NCBI GenBank assembly: GCA_031365375.1
Contig: JANLXZ010000181.1
Location: forward strand, 1 to 35,159
Length of the DNA stretch: 35,159 nt
From: JAKFWF01 sp031365375
Lineage (GTDB): Bacteria; Pseudomonadota; Alphaproteobacteria; Rhizobiales; Hyphomicrobiaceae
Direction: 5' to 3'
The translations under genes were made by a program, and so were the position numbers. This document shows positions 7,646-15,819 of this stretch, one piece after another (positions within the stretch are counted from its first letter, which is position 1; each line of letters starts with the position of its first letter). The notes beneath the pieces are model-generated. The model was given only the letters and a program-made list of their open reading frames with translations. It did not search any database and was not told the DNA's origin.

Positions 7646-10033
7646 ATGGACGGCTCGTTAACTCCCATCGATCGCTCTGCCACCGTCGCCATGCTGCGCG
7701 AGCTCGAGCGCAAAGTGCTGTGGCTGTCGTCGTACATGATCCACAATGCCAATCACGAGCGTGAGGCGGTGGATGGCTTGAAAGTCGGCGGGCATCAAGC
7801 GTCTTCCGCTTCGATGGCAACCTTGATGACAGCGCTTTATTTTCATATCCTGCGCCCCGAGGATCGCGTCGCCGTCAAGCCACACGCGAGCCCGGTGTTT
7901 CATGCCATCCAATACCTCTTGGGAAATCAGACCCTCGACAAGCTGCAAAACTTCCGGGCATTCGGAGGAGCGCAAAGCTATCCCTCACGTACCAAGGACA
8001 AGGCCGATGTAGATTTCTCTACTGGCTCCGTGGGCTTGGGAGTGGCGCAAACCGGCTTCCAATCCCTGATCCAGGATTATGTGCACGCGAAAGGCTGGTC
8101 GAAAGACTGGCCGAAGGGGCGCATGATCTCGCTGATGGGCGACGCCGAGATCGACGAAGGCAACATCCACGAAGCGCTGCTGGAGTACTGGAAGCACGGG
8201 CTCACGAACACGTGGTGGGTCGTCGACTACAACCGGCAGAGTTTGGACAGTGTGGTCTCCGACCAGCTTTTCATGAAAGTTGCCGGGTTATTTGAAAATC
8301 TCGGCTGGCATGTTGCGCTGATCAAGTATGGCAAGCTTCTCGAGGCGATCTTCAAAAAGCCCGGCGGAATGGCGATCCAACGTTGGATCGACGATTGTCC
8401 GAACCAGCTTTATTCAGCGCTTGTGTTCCAAGGCGGCGCCGCATTCCGCAAGCAGCTCGAGATGGATCTCGACGGTCAGACCGAGGCCCTCGCCATCGTG
8501 CGCGGTCACTCCGATCCGGATCTTGCGCGCCTGATGACCAATCTCGGTGGACATGATCTCGAGACTATCCTCGAGACGTTCGCCAATGTGCCGACCGATA
8601 AGCCTGTGTGCTTCATCGCGTATACCATTAAGGGGTTCGGGCTACCGTTTGCCGGCCACAAGGACAATCATGCCGGTCTGATGAACAAAACCCAGATGCA
8701 GGAATTTCGCAGCCAACAAGGCATCAACCAGGGCGAGGAGTGGGACCGCTTCGCCGGCCTGACCAAACCGGCGTTCGAAATCGAAAGCTATCTGCGCGAG
8801 GTGCCCTTCAACAAGCGCGGCCCCAGGCGTTTCGTAGCAGCACGCATCCCCGTTGGCGAACAAGTCGTCGTCGACACAAAAGGCTCGATCTCGACGCAAA
8901 ATGGCTTCGGCAAAATCCTCGACGAAATCGCCAAGGCCAACGGGCCCTTGGCCGAGCGCATCGTCACCACCTCACCCGATGTTACCGTCTCGACCAACCT
9001 CGGCCCCTGGGTCAACCGTCGCGGATTATTCTCGATGGCGAGCAAGGAAGATGTGTTCAAGGATCGCGGCTTGATGAGCCCGCAGAAGTGGGAGATGAGC
9101 CCGAAAGGCCAGCACATCGAACTGGGCATCGCCGAGATGAACTTGTTCCTGACGCTTGGCGCTGCGGGGCTATCGCACGCGCTGTTCGGGGAGCGGCTGA
9201 TCCCGATCGGTACGCTATACGATCCTTTCATCATGCGCGGTCTCGATGCGTTGAACTACGCTTGCTATCAGGATGCCCGGTTCATCGTGGTGGCAACTCC
9301 GTCCGGCTTGACGCTCGCGCCAGAGGGCGGTGCTCATCAATCGATCGCGACACCACTGATCGGTATCGCGCAGGATGGTCTGGCGTCGTTCGAACCGGCC
9401 TACGTTGATGAGCTCGGGGCAATATTGCATTGGGCATTCGATTACGTTCAGCGCAACGGTACCGTCGACGACGGCGAAGGCTGGTCGCGCGACAACAAAG
9501 GTGGGTCGGTGTATTTGCGTCTGTCGACACGGCCGATCGAACAGATCAATCGCACGCTCGACCCGATCCAGCGCCAAAACGTCATCGACGGCGGCTATTG
9601 GATGCGTAAGCCCAACCCATCGACTGTTCTGTGTATCGTCGCCATGGGTGCGGTGATGCCGGAAGCGATCGAGGCAGCAGCCTACCTCGGATCGGAGCGG
9701 GCCAGCATCGGGGTCTTCGCGGTCACGAGCGCCGACCGTTTGTCGGCTGGATGGCACGGCGCTCAGCGCGGTCGGGAACAAGGTGACACGACCGCCATAT
9801 CGCACGTCGAGCGATTACTCTCGGCCTTGCCGCGTGATGCCGCAATCGTCACGATTTGCGACGCACATCCCGAAACGCTTTCCTGGATCGGCGCGGTTCA
9901 GGGACATCGCGTTCGGGCTCTGGGTCCTGAACACTTCGGCCAATCCGGATCGATACCTGAGTTATACGCTCACTACGGGATGAACGTGGACGCGATCGTC
10001 AATGCCGGGCGGTCGATGCGACGCGGCAACTGA
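7646..10033 (+). CDS. AceE/MdeB-like homodimeric 2-oxoacid dehydrogenase E1 (thiamine-diphosphate, transketolase superfamily)
   Basis: This 795-aa ThDP enzyme has the PYR and PP domains in one chain. VKPHASPVFHAIQYLLGNQT and RAFGGAQSYPSR are typical of homodimeric pyruvate dehydrogenase E1 (AceE), not of transketolase proper. The ThDP-binding motif is GDAEIDEGN near residue 165, running to VVDYNRQSLD. The cofactor-activating Glu lies in GIAEMN near residue 494, and GGAHQS near 560 holds a conserved His. ATG 7646 is chosen because GAGGG is 5 nt upstream and the family sequence begins there. AceE-type E1 normally decarboxylates pyruvate and acetylates an E2 lipoyl domain, but no E2 or E3 gene is nearby. 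P. putida MdeB, an AceE homologue following a 2-oxobutyrate-producing lyase and divergent from an Lrp regulator, is the closest analogy. I infer 2-oxobutyrate to propionyl-CoA; annotation as generic transketolase is possible. Confidence 0.85.
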   Translation: MDGSLTPIDRSATVAMLRELERKVLWLSSYMIHNANHEREAVDGLKVGGHQASSASMATLMTALYFHILRPEDRVAVKPHASPVFHAIQYLLGNQTLDKLQNFRAFGGAQSYPSRTKDKADVDFSTGSVGLGVAQTGFQSLIQDYVHAKGWSKDWPKGRMISLMGDAEIDEGNIHEALLEYWKHGLTNTWWVVDYNRQSLDSVVSDQLFMKVAGLFENLGWHVALIKYGKLLEAIFKKPGGMAIQRWIDDCPNQLYSALVFQGGAAFRKQLEMDLDGQTEALAIVRGHSDPDLARLMTNLGGHDLETILETFANVPTDKPVCFIAYTIKGFGLPFAGHKDNHAGLMNKTQMQEFRSQQGINQGEEWDRFAGLTKPAFEIESYLREVPFNKRGPRRFVAARIPVGEQVVVDTKGSISTQNGFGKILDEIAKANGPLAERIVTTSPDVTVSTNLGPWVNRRGLFSMASKEDVFKDRGLMSPQKWEMSPKGQHIELGIAEMNLFLTLGAAGLSHALFGERLIPIGTLYDPFIMRGLDALNYACYQDARFIVVATPSGLTLAPEGGAHQSIATPLIGIAQDGLASFEPAYVDELGAILHWAFDYVQRNGTVDDGEGWSRDNKGGSVYLRLSTRPIEQINRTLDPIQRQNVIDGGYWMRKPNPSTVLCIVAMGAVMPEAIEAAAYLGSERASIGVFAVTSADRLSAGWHGAQRGREQGDTTAISHVERLLSALPRDAAIVTICDAHPETLSWIGAVQGHRVRALGPEHFGQSGSIPELYAHYGMNVDAIVNAGRSMRRGN

Positions 10034-10201
10034 GCACGTCGACATTACTTGGTTGATCGCCAAAATTACACTCTGGCCTCGCACCGGAAGGCGTATTAGC
10101 ATGAGGCTGCATCGACGCGAACGCCCTCCCCTGTCTGGAGGATAAGTTTGCGCGCATGAGTGAGAGCTATTCAACAGGCTATCCTGGGAGGACGCCACAG
10201 C

Positions 10202-11311
10202 ATGTCGACCGTCAATAGACGCAAGTTCTTGAAAGCCGCCGGTGTTGGCGGCACAGCCGCCGCAGCTTCGGCGTTGGCAGCTCCAGCGATCGCCCAGTCG
10301 ATGCCCGAAATCAAGTGGCGCAGCACGGCCAGTTGGCCGAAGTCCCTGGACACGCTTTACGGTGGCGCGGAATTGATCGGCAAACGCGTTTCCGACCTTA
10401 CCGACGGGAAATTCCAGATCCAGGTTTTTGCTGCCGGCGAAATCGTGCCGGGCCTGCAGGTGCTCGACGCCGTGCAGAATGGCACGGTCGAGTGCGGCCA
10501 CACGGCGCCCTATTATTACTTCGGTAAAGACGACGCTTTCACCTTCGGGTCGGAGCTGCCTTTCGGCATGAACAGCCGCATGAAAAACGGCTGGTTCTAT
10601 CATGGTGGTGGCATCGAACTTTTCAATGAGTTTCTGAAAACCTATGATTGCATCGGCTTCCCCTCCGGCAACACGCACTGTCAGATGGGCGGATGGTTCC
10701 GCAAGGAAATCAAGACGATGGAGGACATGAAGGGCCTTAAAATGCGCCTCGGCGGCTTCGCCGGAAAGATTGTCCAGCGGGTCGGCATGGTACCGCAGCA
10801 GATTGCTGCTGGCGATATCTACCCGGCACTGGAAAAGGGTACGATCGACGGTGCCGAGTGGGTCGGCCCGTACGATGATGAAAAACTCGGTTTCGCCAAA
10901 GTGGCTAAGTTCTACCACTATCCAGGCTGGTGGGAGTCGAGCTCGTCGAACATGCAGTTCATCAATCTGAAGAAGTGGAATGAACTGCCGAAGCTTTATC
11001 AAAACGTACTGCAATCGGCATGCGCCGAAGCCAACGGTTGGGTGGCGTCCAAGTACGACGCGGTCAACCCTGCGGCGCTCAAGCGCTTGGTCGGTGCGGG
11101 CGCGGTATTGACGCCGTTCTCACCGGAAGTGATGGACGCTTGCTACAAGGCGGCAAACGATCTCTACACGGAACTGAACAGCAAGAATCCTTGGTTCAAG
11201 AAGCTTTACGATCACTACACTGCCTTCCGCAACGACTCGTATTTGTGGCATCAGGTGGCTGACTACACGATGGAAAGCTACATGATCCGTTACCGTAACG
11301 CGAAGACCTGA
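10202..11311 (+). CDS. TAT-exported TRAP transporter solute-binding protein, TakP-like (2-oxoacid binding)
   Basis: This is a DctP-family periplasmic binding protein of 369 aa. The N-terminus carries a twin-arginine signal (NRRKFLKAAGVGG, then cleavage after AAPAIAQS). The mature part closely follows Rhodobacter sphaeroides TakP as I recall it: SWPKSLDTLYGGAE, GKFQIQVFAAGEIVPGLQVL, FPSGNTHCQMGGWFRKEI, then GGDIYPALEKGTID-like AAGDIYPALEKGTIDGAEWV and GPYDDEKLGF. TakP binds pyruvate and other 2-oxoacids with a cation. The start has GGGAGGA about 9 nt upstream. No DctQ/DctM membrane subunits are adjacent. It follows genes that make and use 2-oxobutyrate, which agrees with 2-oxoacid binding, although a 168-bp gap suggests separate transcription. 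A terminator candidate follows. Confidence 0.92.
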   Translation: MSTVNRRKFLKAAGVGGTAAAASALAAPAIAQSMPEIKWRSTASWPKSLDTLYGGAELIGKRVSDLTDGKFQIQVFAAGEIVPGLQVLDAVQNGTVECGHTAPYYYFGKDDAFTFGSELPFGMNSRMKNGWFYHGGGIELFNEFLKTYDCIGFPSGNTHCQMGGWFRKEIKTMEDMKGLKMRLGGFAGKIVQRVGMVPQQIAAGDIYPALEKGTIDGAEWVGPYDDEKLGFAKVAKFYHYPGWWESSSSNMQFINLKKWNELPKLYQNVLQSACAEANGWVASKYDAVNPAALKRLVGAGAVLTPFSPEVMDACYKAANDLYTELNSKNPWFKKLYDHYTAFRNDSYLWHQVADYTMESYMIRYRNAKT

Positions 11312-11333
11312 TCAGCAACTCAAACCGAACAGA

Positions 11334-11510
11334 TCAGGCGGCGGATCTCATCAATCCGCTGCCTTTCTTCTTCGTCGGCAATTTTTCCAGGCTCTCAGGC
11401 AGATGCGCGCCCGGCTTGGCTGGCGTTGACGCGGTTGCATTTGCTTCACTAATGGTAGCGTCACCCGGCGCACTGATCGCGTCATACCAGCGGAGCGTTC
11501 GCGCAAATGA
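11334..11510 (-). pseudogene. Start-less protein-like frame (58 codons), possible gene remnant
   Basis: On the minus strand a frame opens after TAG and runs 58 codons to TGA at 11334-11336. It contains FARTLRWYDAISAPGDA, then TPAKPGAHLPESLEKLPTKK, and ends KGSGLMRSAA. It looks like the C-terminal end of a real protein, but no ATG or GTG, nor any well-placed TTG, precedes the protein-like stretch. Its 3' end overlaps the terminator stem and its 5' end overlaps the first codons of the DUF1345 gene. I do not recognise a family. It may be a decayed gene or chance. Confidence 0.2.
11336..11370 (+). terminator. Intrinsic terminator candidate after the TakP-like gene
   Basis: AGGCGGCGGAT (11336-11346), a 7-nt loop and ATCCGCTGCCT (11354-11364) form an 11-bp stem with one G-U pair. 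It is followed directly by the pyrimidine/T-rich TTCTTCTTC. It begins 24 bp after the stop of the TakP-like gene. The T tract is interrupted by C, so it is a moderate rather than strong terminator. Confidence 0.6.
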
Positions 11511-12202
11511 CTACAGGTCTCGGCACCCAACGACACGGCTGGTATCATCCGTACTCAGTGTTTCGTTCAATCGTTGTTCGTCCCCGGCTTTATCTGGCGG
11601 TGATCGCCGGCTTATCGGTGCTCCTGCTTCTTCCCGGCAGCGTCTCCGGGCACGTGCGCGAGGCGCTGGCCTGGGTTGTCGGCGGCGTCGTTTATTTGAC
11701 GATTGTGATCCGGACCATGTGGATCTGCACGCCCAAAATCATGGCGCGGCAAGCCGCGCGTCAGGATGACAGCCGGATGGTCATTATGGCGCTGGTGCTG
11801 TTGGCCATCGGCTCGAGCTTCGCATCGATTGTCGGCTTATTGAACGAGGCGAAAGCTGCCGCCCAAGCCAAGTGGTTTTACTTGGCGCTCGCAGGCGGCA
11901 CGATAATCGTGTCGTGGACGGTAACTCAGTTCGTGTTCACACTGCACTACGCCCACGAGTTTTATCGCCCCGATACCGGCAAGGACCCTCAAGGCGGACT
12001 GGACTTTCCCGGTGAGAAAAATCCTGACTATTGGGATTTCCTCTATTTCGCCACGTCCATCGGCGCCACCTCGCAAACCTCGGACGTGGCCATTCACTCA
12101 CGCGGTTTACGCCGTTTGGCCACCGTGCACGCAGTCGTATCGTTCTTTTTCAACACCGCCGTGTTGGCGTTGATGATCAACTTGGCCGCAAGTTTGATTT
12201 AG
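11507..12202 (+). CDS. DUF1345 domain-containing membrane protein
   Basis: This 231-aa integral membrane protein belongs to the uncharacterised DUF1345 family. Hydrophobic spans are visible at about residues 29-45, 52-70, 90-110, 124-145 and 205-230. The late YWDFLYFATSIGATSQTSDV segment followed by a final hydrophobic helix is the family's most conserved part and resembles a pore-helix arrangement. ATG 11507 has GGAG about 11 nt upstream; a later start is possible because the first 20 residues are polar and overlap a minus-strand frame. It ends 12 bp before the convergent rlpA stop. Function is unknown. Confidence 0.88.
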   Translation: MTTGLGTQRHGWYHPYSVFRSIVVRPRLYLAVIAGLSVLLLLPGSVSGHVREALAWVVGGVVYLTIVIRTMWICTPKIMARQAARQDDSRMVIMALVLLAIGSSFASIVGLLNEAKAAAQAKWFYLALAGGTIIVSWTVTQFVFTLHYAHEFYRPDTGKDPQGGLDFPGEKNPDYWDFLYFATSIGATSQTSDVAIHSRGLRRLATVHAVVSFFFNTAVLALMINLAASLI

Positions 12203-12214
12203 CGCTGGATCGAT

Positions 12215-12943
12215 TTAACGCCGCCACGTCAAACCCGAGGGCAGTGACGAGACCGGGGCCTGGGTTGCGGGACGGTAAACCTGCTCGGCCTGACGCTCAT
12301 AAATCGGCTGCGGCGAGCGATTTGCCATGGGTGTTCCCGAGAGGCTCGCAAGAAACCGCTGTTCGTGCACATCGTTGCCATCGAGCGGCGCACGCCCGGC
12401 ATACTTCACGCGCACCTGCGTCACGCCGCCCAACTCGTAACCGAGCTCCCTTGCCGATCGCCGCGACAGATCGATCACGCGGTCATGCGCATACGGGCCG
12501 CGATCGTTGATGCGCACCAGGATGGTCCGATTGTTCGATAGATTTGTTACATAGGCGTAAGACGGGATCGGCAAAGTCGGGTGCGCCGCCGTCAGCGCAT
12601 GCATGTCGAAGATTTCGCCATTGGCAGTCTTGCGGCCGTGAAAATCCGCGCCGTACCAGGACCCTAGCCCGACCCGGTCATAATGCGAATCCTCCGTCGG
12701 CGTATACCAGCGTGCGCCGATTTTATAGGGCGAACCGATCTTGTAGCCACCGCCACCTTTTGGAATGCGATCCCCTTCCACGTAAAGCCGCTGGCTGGCA
12801 GACGTACCGGTTTTTGGATTGATGCGATTGTCTGCGGCCGGTCCTGAGCCGGTGCGTGAACAGCCGACGGTGACCAGCAACGCACCTATCATCAGCACGG
12901 CTGCGGCCCCGGCTTGCGGCCGGTGCCCTCTGTTTTCGAACAC
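12215..12943 (-). CDS. rlpA: Septal ring lytic transglycosylase RlpA family lipoprotein
   Basis: This is a predicted outer-membrane lipoprotein (242 aa) with a lipobox ending in VTVGC, so Cys28 would be lipidated. The double-psi beta-barrel domain spans about residues 90-185: GLGSWYGADFHGRKTANGE, FDMHALTAAHPTLPIP, VRINDRGPYAHDRVIDLSRR. These include the Glu, His and Asp positions used by RlpA enzymes to cleave denuded glycan at the division septum. GTG 12943 is chosen because GGAG lies 8 nt upstream; ATGs at 12973 and 12997 have no ribosome-binding sequence and would make an overlong signal peptide. The protein lacks the C-terminal SPOR domain of E. coli RlpA and ends in a Pro/Gln-rich tail. 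A CtrA-type box lies upstream (13032-13047). Confidence 0.92.
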   Translation of the reverse strand: MFENRGHRPQAGAAAVLMIGALLVTVGCSRTGSGPAADNRINPKTGTSASQRLYVEGDRIPKGGGGYKIGSPYKIGARWYTPTEDSHYDRVGLGSWYGADFHGRKTANGEIFDMHALTAAHPTLPIPSYAYVTNLSNNRTILVRINDRGPYAHDRVIDLSRRSARELGYELGGVTQVRVKYAGRAPLDGNDVHEQRFLASLSGTPMANRSPQPIYERQAEQVYRPATQAPVSSLPSGLTWRR

Positions 12944-13031
12944 TTGTACGTCTCCACACGCGCCCCGACGCATACGCACTAGATAGCCAGGGACCATGGC
13001 GATCTAATGGATGCACAGTGACAAAACGTGT

Positions 13032-13047
13032 TTAACGTGTGGTTAAC
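13032..13047. promoter_or_regulatory. CtrA-type box upstream of rlpA
   Basis: TTAA (13032-13035), seven bases, TTAA (13043-13046) and C (13047) match the full CtrA recognition sequence TTAA-N7-TTAAC of Alphaproteobacteria exactly. It lies about 90 bp upstream of the rlpA GTG start, in the rlpA/DadA-like intergenic region. CtrA controls cell-cycle and envelope genes, so regulation of a septal enzyme is sensible. Binding itself is inferred. Confidence 0.55.
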
Positions 13048-13133
13048 CCGCATGCTGCAGCCGAGATTGCGCGTGTTGATTTTGGACGGGGTGCCGATTG
13101 TATGACCTGACCAGCGCTCGCATCCGCGTGTGA

Positions 13134-14384
13134 CTAGACCCTGTTGAAACGATCCGTCCGATAGGGGAATGGATCGGTGAAGGTCGCCTCGCCGGTCACC
13201 ATCTCCGCGAGCAATCGTCCGGACACTGGGCCAAGCGTAAAGCCCCAATGTTGATGACCGAAGTCGGCCCATAGGCCCTTTTTGCCTACGACCGGGCCGA
13301 TCATCGGCACCATATCGGGAAGACATGGGCGACGGCCCATCCACGGCTCGGGATCGACCCGATCGGCCAACGGTAGGATCTCCCGTGCCATGGGTTCGAC
13401 CTTCCTGAGTTGTACCGGCGTCGGCTCGGCATCGCGCCAAGTGAACTCGGCGCCGGTCGTCAGCCGGATACCCTTCGTCATTGGCGTGAGGCAGTAACCG
13501 CCGGCAACATCGAGAACTGGGCGAGCCAGAGTTGCATTGCCGCGCGGTTTGAAGTGCATGTGATAGCCGCGCTTGACGAACATCGGGATCTTGATGCCTT
13601 GGGTGGCCAATAAATCATCCGACCACGGCCCCAACGCAATCACCACATCACGCGCCTCGATCACGCCTTCAATATTGCCGATCGACCAACCTTCCGATGA
13701 GCGGGTAAGCGTCCGTGCGTCGCCCGTCATCAACTTTCCGCCGAGCTTGGTGAACAGTGCGGCATAGGCTTTGCCGAGCTGGCCCGGATCACCAATGCTA
13801 ACAGGTTCCGGCATCAGAATGCCGCCAACGACGGGACCTTGAATGTGCGGCTCTATCTCGCGCACACCTTCCACATTCAATGGCGTGAAGTTGATGCCGA
13901 ACGCATTCCGGGCTTGCTCATCAACCACGAGCGCTGCATCCATCGACGCCTGATCACGGAACAGGCGAAGGTAACCGGTGCGCCGAAACATGTGCTCGAC
14001 GCCGGCTTCCCGCGCGAATGCCTCGTGCTCGGTCAGGCACAGCGTTGCCAACGGGCGGAACGCGCGGGACGATGCTTCTGCGCGTTCCGGGGTGCTGTAA
14101 CGCCAATACTTGAATAGGTTTGGCGCGAGGTGAGCAAACGCGCTGTAGTGCCAATTCGACTCTGGCGCGCTGTTCCGCCCGTATTGCATCAGCTTTTTCA
14201 GCTCGCGCGGAAACCTGTACGGCATGACGGCTTCGGTCTGGATGATGCCGGTGTTGCCGTAGGAAGTTTCCTCAGCAGCCCCCCGGCGGTCGACGAGGAC
14301 GACCGATCGTCCACGCTTCAGCAAGTGGATCGCAGCTGAGATGCCGACCATGCCGGCGCCAAGAACAATGCAATCGGCTTTCAT
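13134..14384 (-). CDS. FAD-dependent oxidoreductase, D-amino-acid dehydrogenase (DadA) family
   Basis: This 416-aa flavoprotein belongs to the DAO superfamily. The N-terminal Rossmann motif is CIVLGAGMVGISAAIHLLKR, with an acidic residue ending the second strand (VVLVDRR). The SYGNTGIIQTEAVMPY segment is typical of DadA-type enzymes, which oxidise D-amino acids to 2-oxoacids and pass electrons to the respiratory chain. The C-terminal FAD-binding signature is GLWADFGHQHWGFTLGPVSG. ATG 14384 is preceded by GGAAG about 8 nt upstream. It stands alone, divergent from purB. The true substrate could be another secondary or tertiary amine (sarcosine- or glycine-oxidase-like); DadA family is the best fit. 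Confidence 0.88.
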   Translation of the reverse strand: MKADCIVLGAGMVGISAAIHLLKRGRSVVLVDRRGAAEETSYGNTGIIQTEAVMPYRFPRELKKLMQYGRNSAPESNWHYSAFAHLAPNLFKYWRYSTPERAEASSRAFRPLATLCLTEHEAFAREAGVEHMFRRTGYLRLFRDQASMDAALVVDEQARNAFGINFTPLNVEGVREIEPHIQGPVVGGILMPEPVSIGDPGQLGKAYAALFTKLGGKLMTGDARTLTRSSEGWSIGNIEGVIEARDVVIALGPWSDDLLATQGIKIPMFVKRGYHMHFKPRGNATLARPVLDVAGGYCLTPMTKGIRLTTGAEFTWRDAEPTPVQLRKVEPMAREILPLADRVDPEPWMGRRPCLPDMVPMIGPVVGKKGLWADFGHQHWGFTLGPVSGRLLAEMVTGEATFTDPFPYRTDRFNRV

Positions 14385-14510
14385 CGTTGAACTTCCACAT
14401 CGGTCTGGGGAGAATACGGGATGTCGAGCATAACGGCTTCAGATTTTGCCGCAACGGCTGAGGCGTGCTAGTCCGCGATCTAAATTCCAGTCGAACGACG
14501 AGGCCCGCCG

Positions 14511-15812
14511 ATGATCCCGCGCTATAGCCGCCCTGAAATGGTTGCCATCTGGGAGCCCGATACCCGCTTTCGTATCTGGTTCGAGATCGAGGCGCACGCG
14601 GCGACAGCTATGGCCGATATCGGCATCATTCCGAAAAGTGCCGCGGAGACGATTTGGGCCAAAGGCTCGGCTGCCAAGTTCGATGTGGCTAAGATCGATG
14701 CGATCGAGCGCGTGACCAAACACGACGTGATTGCGTTTCTAACGCACTTGGCCGAATTCATCGGCGACGATGCGCGCTTCGTCCATCAGGGCATGACATC
14801 GTCGGACGTATTGGACACCTGCCTCAGTGTGCAGTTGGTGCGGGCGAGTGATCTCATCATCGCCGACCTCGACCGGTTGCTGGCCGCGCTCAAAACGCGT
14901 GCCGACGAACATAAGATGACGCCGACGATCGGGCGCAGTCACGGCATCCACGCCGAGCCCGTCACGTTCGGCCTCAAACTCGCGCAGGCCCATGCCGAGT
15001 TCGCGCGCGCCAGAACCCGCATGTTGGCCGCCCGGGCCGAGGTCGCCACCTGCGCAATCTCGGGGGCGGTCGGCACCTTCGCCAACATCGATCCGCGGGT
15101 GGAAGAATACGTCGCTGCAAAGCTCGGTTTGCAGCCCGAGCCGGTGTCGACCCAAGTCATCCCGCGGGATCGTCACGCGATGTTTTTTGCGACGCTTGGT
15201 GTCATCGCATCATCAATCGAGCGGCTGTCGATCGAGATTCGTCACTTGCAACGCTCGGAAGTCTACGAGGCCGAGGAGTTTTTCTCGGAAGGGCAAAAAG
15301 GCTCCTCGGCGATGCCGCATAAGCGCAATCCAGTGCTGACCGAAAACCTCACTGGTCTCGCCCGTATGATACGCAGCTACGCGATGCCGGCGATGGAGAA
15401 CGTGGCCCTTTGGCACGAGCGCGATATCTCGCATTCGAGCGTCGAGCGCATGATCGGGCCCGACGCCACCATCACCCTCGACTTCGCGTTGAACCGCTTG
15501 GCGGGCGTTATAGAAAAGCTCGTCGTGTACCCAGAGAACATGCAGAAAAATCTTGACCGGCTCGGCGGCCTGATTCACTCGCAGCGCGTCATGCTGGCCC
15601 TGACACAGAAGGGCGTATCGCGCGAGGACAGCTATTCCTATGTGCAGCGTAACGCGATGCCGGTATGGCGCGGGGAGGGTGACTTTCTGACCCTCTTGAA
15701 AGCCGACAAAGATGTGATGGCCAAGCTGAAGCCGGCCGAACTCGAAGCCCTTTTCGACCTCGGTTATCACACCAAGCACGTCGATACGATTTTCGCGCGC
15801 GTTTTCGGGTAA
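14511..15812 (+). CDS. purB: Adenylosuccinate lyase
   Basis: PurB acts twice in purine synthesis, cleaving SAICAR to AICAR plus fumarate and adenylosuccinate to AMP plus fumarate. The 433-aa length is normal for the short bacterial form. The superfamily signature GSSAMPHKRNP is at about residues 263-273 and carries the catalytic serine loop. The TSSDVLDTC motif (about 95-103) and GRSHGIHAEP (about 143-152) contribute the other active-site residues. ATG 14511 has GAGG 8 nt upstream. It is followed after only 7 bp by the Ca2+/H+ antiporter, so they may share a transcript. The other purine genes of the window lie 2.3 kb downstream. Confidence 0.97.
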   Translation: MIPRYSRPEMVAIWEPDTRFRIWFEIEAHAATAMADIGIIPKSAAETIWAKGSAAKFDVAKIDAIERVTKHDVIAFLTHLAEFIGDDARFVHQGMTSSDVLDTCLSVQLVRASDLIIADLDRLLAALKTRADEHKMTPTIGRSHGIHAEPVTFGLKLAQAHAEFARARTRMLAARAEVATCAISGAVGTFANIDPRVEEYVAAKLGLQPEPVSTQVIPRDRHAMFFATLGVIASSIERLSIEIRHLQRSEVYEAEEFFSEGQKGSSAMPHKRNPVLTENLTGLARMIRSYAMPAMENVALWHERDISHSSVERMIGPDATITLDFALNRLAGVIEKLVVYPENMQKNLDRLGGLIHSQRVMLALTQKGVSREDSYSYVQRNAMPVWRGEGDFLTLLKADKDVMAKLKPAELEALFDLGYHTKHVDTIFARVFG

Positions 15813-15819
15813 GCCTGCC

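Noticed and set aside
9962..11014. Long 350-codon minus-strand frame opposite the TakP-like gene
   Set aside because: It is a shadow: the plus strand encodes a clear TAT-signal TRAP binding protein with ribosome-binding site.
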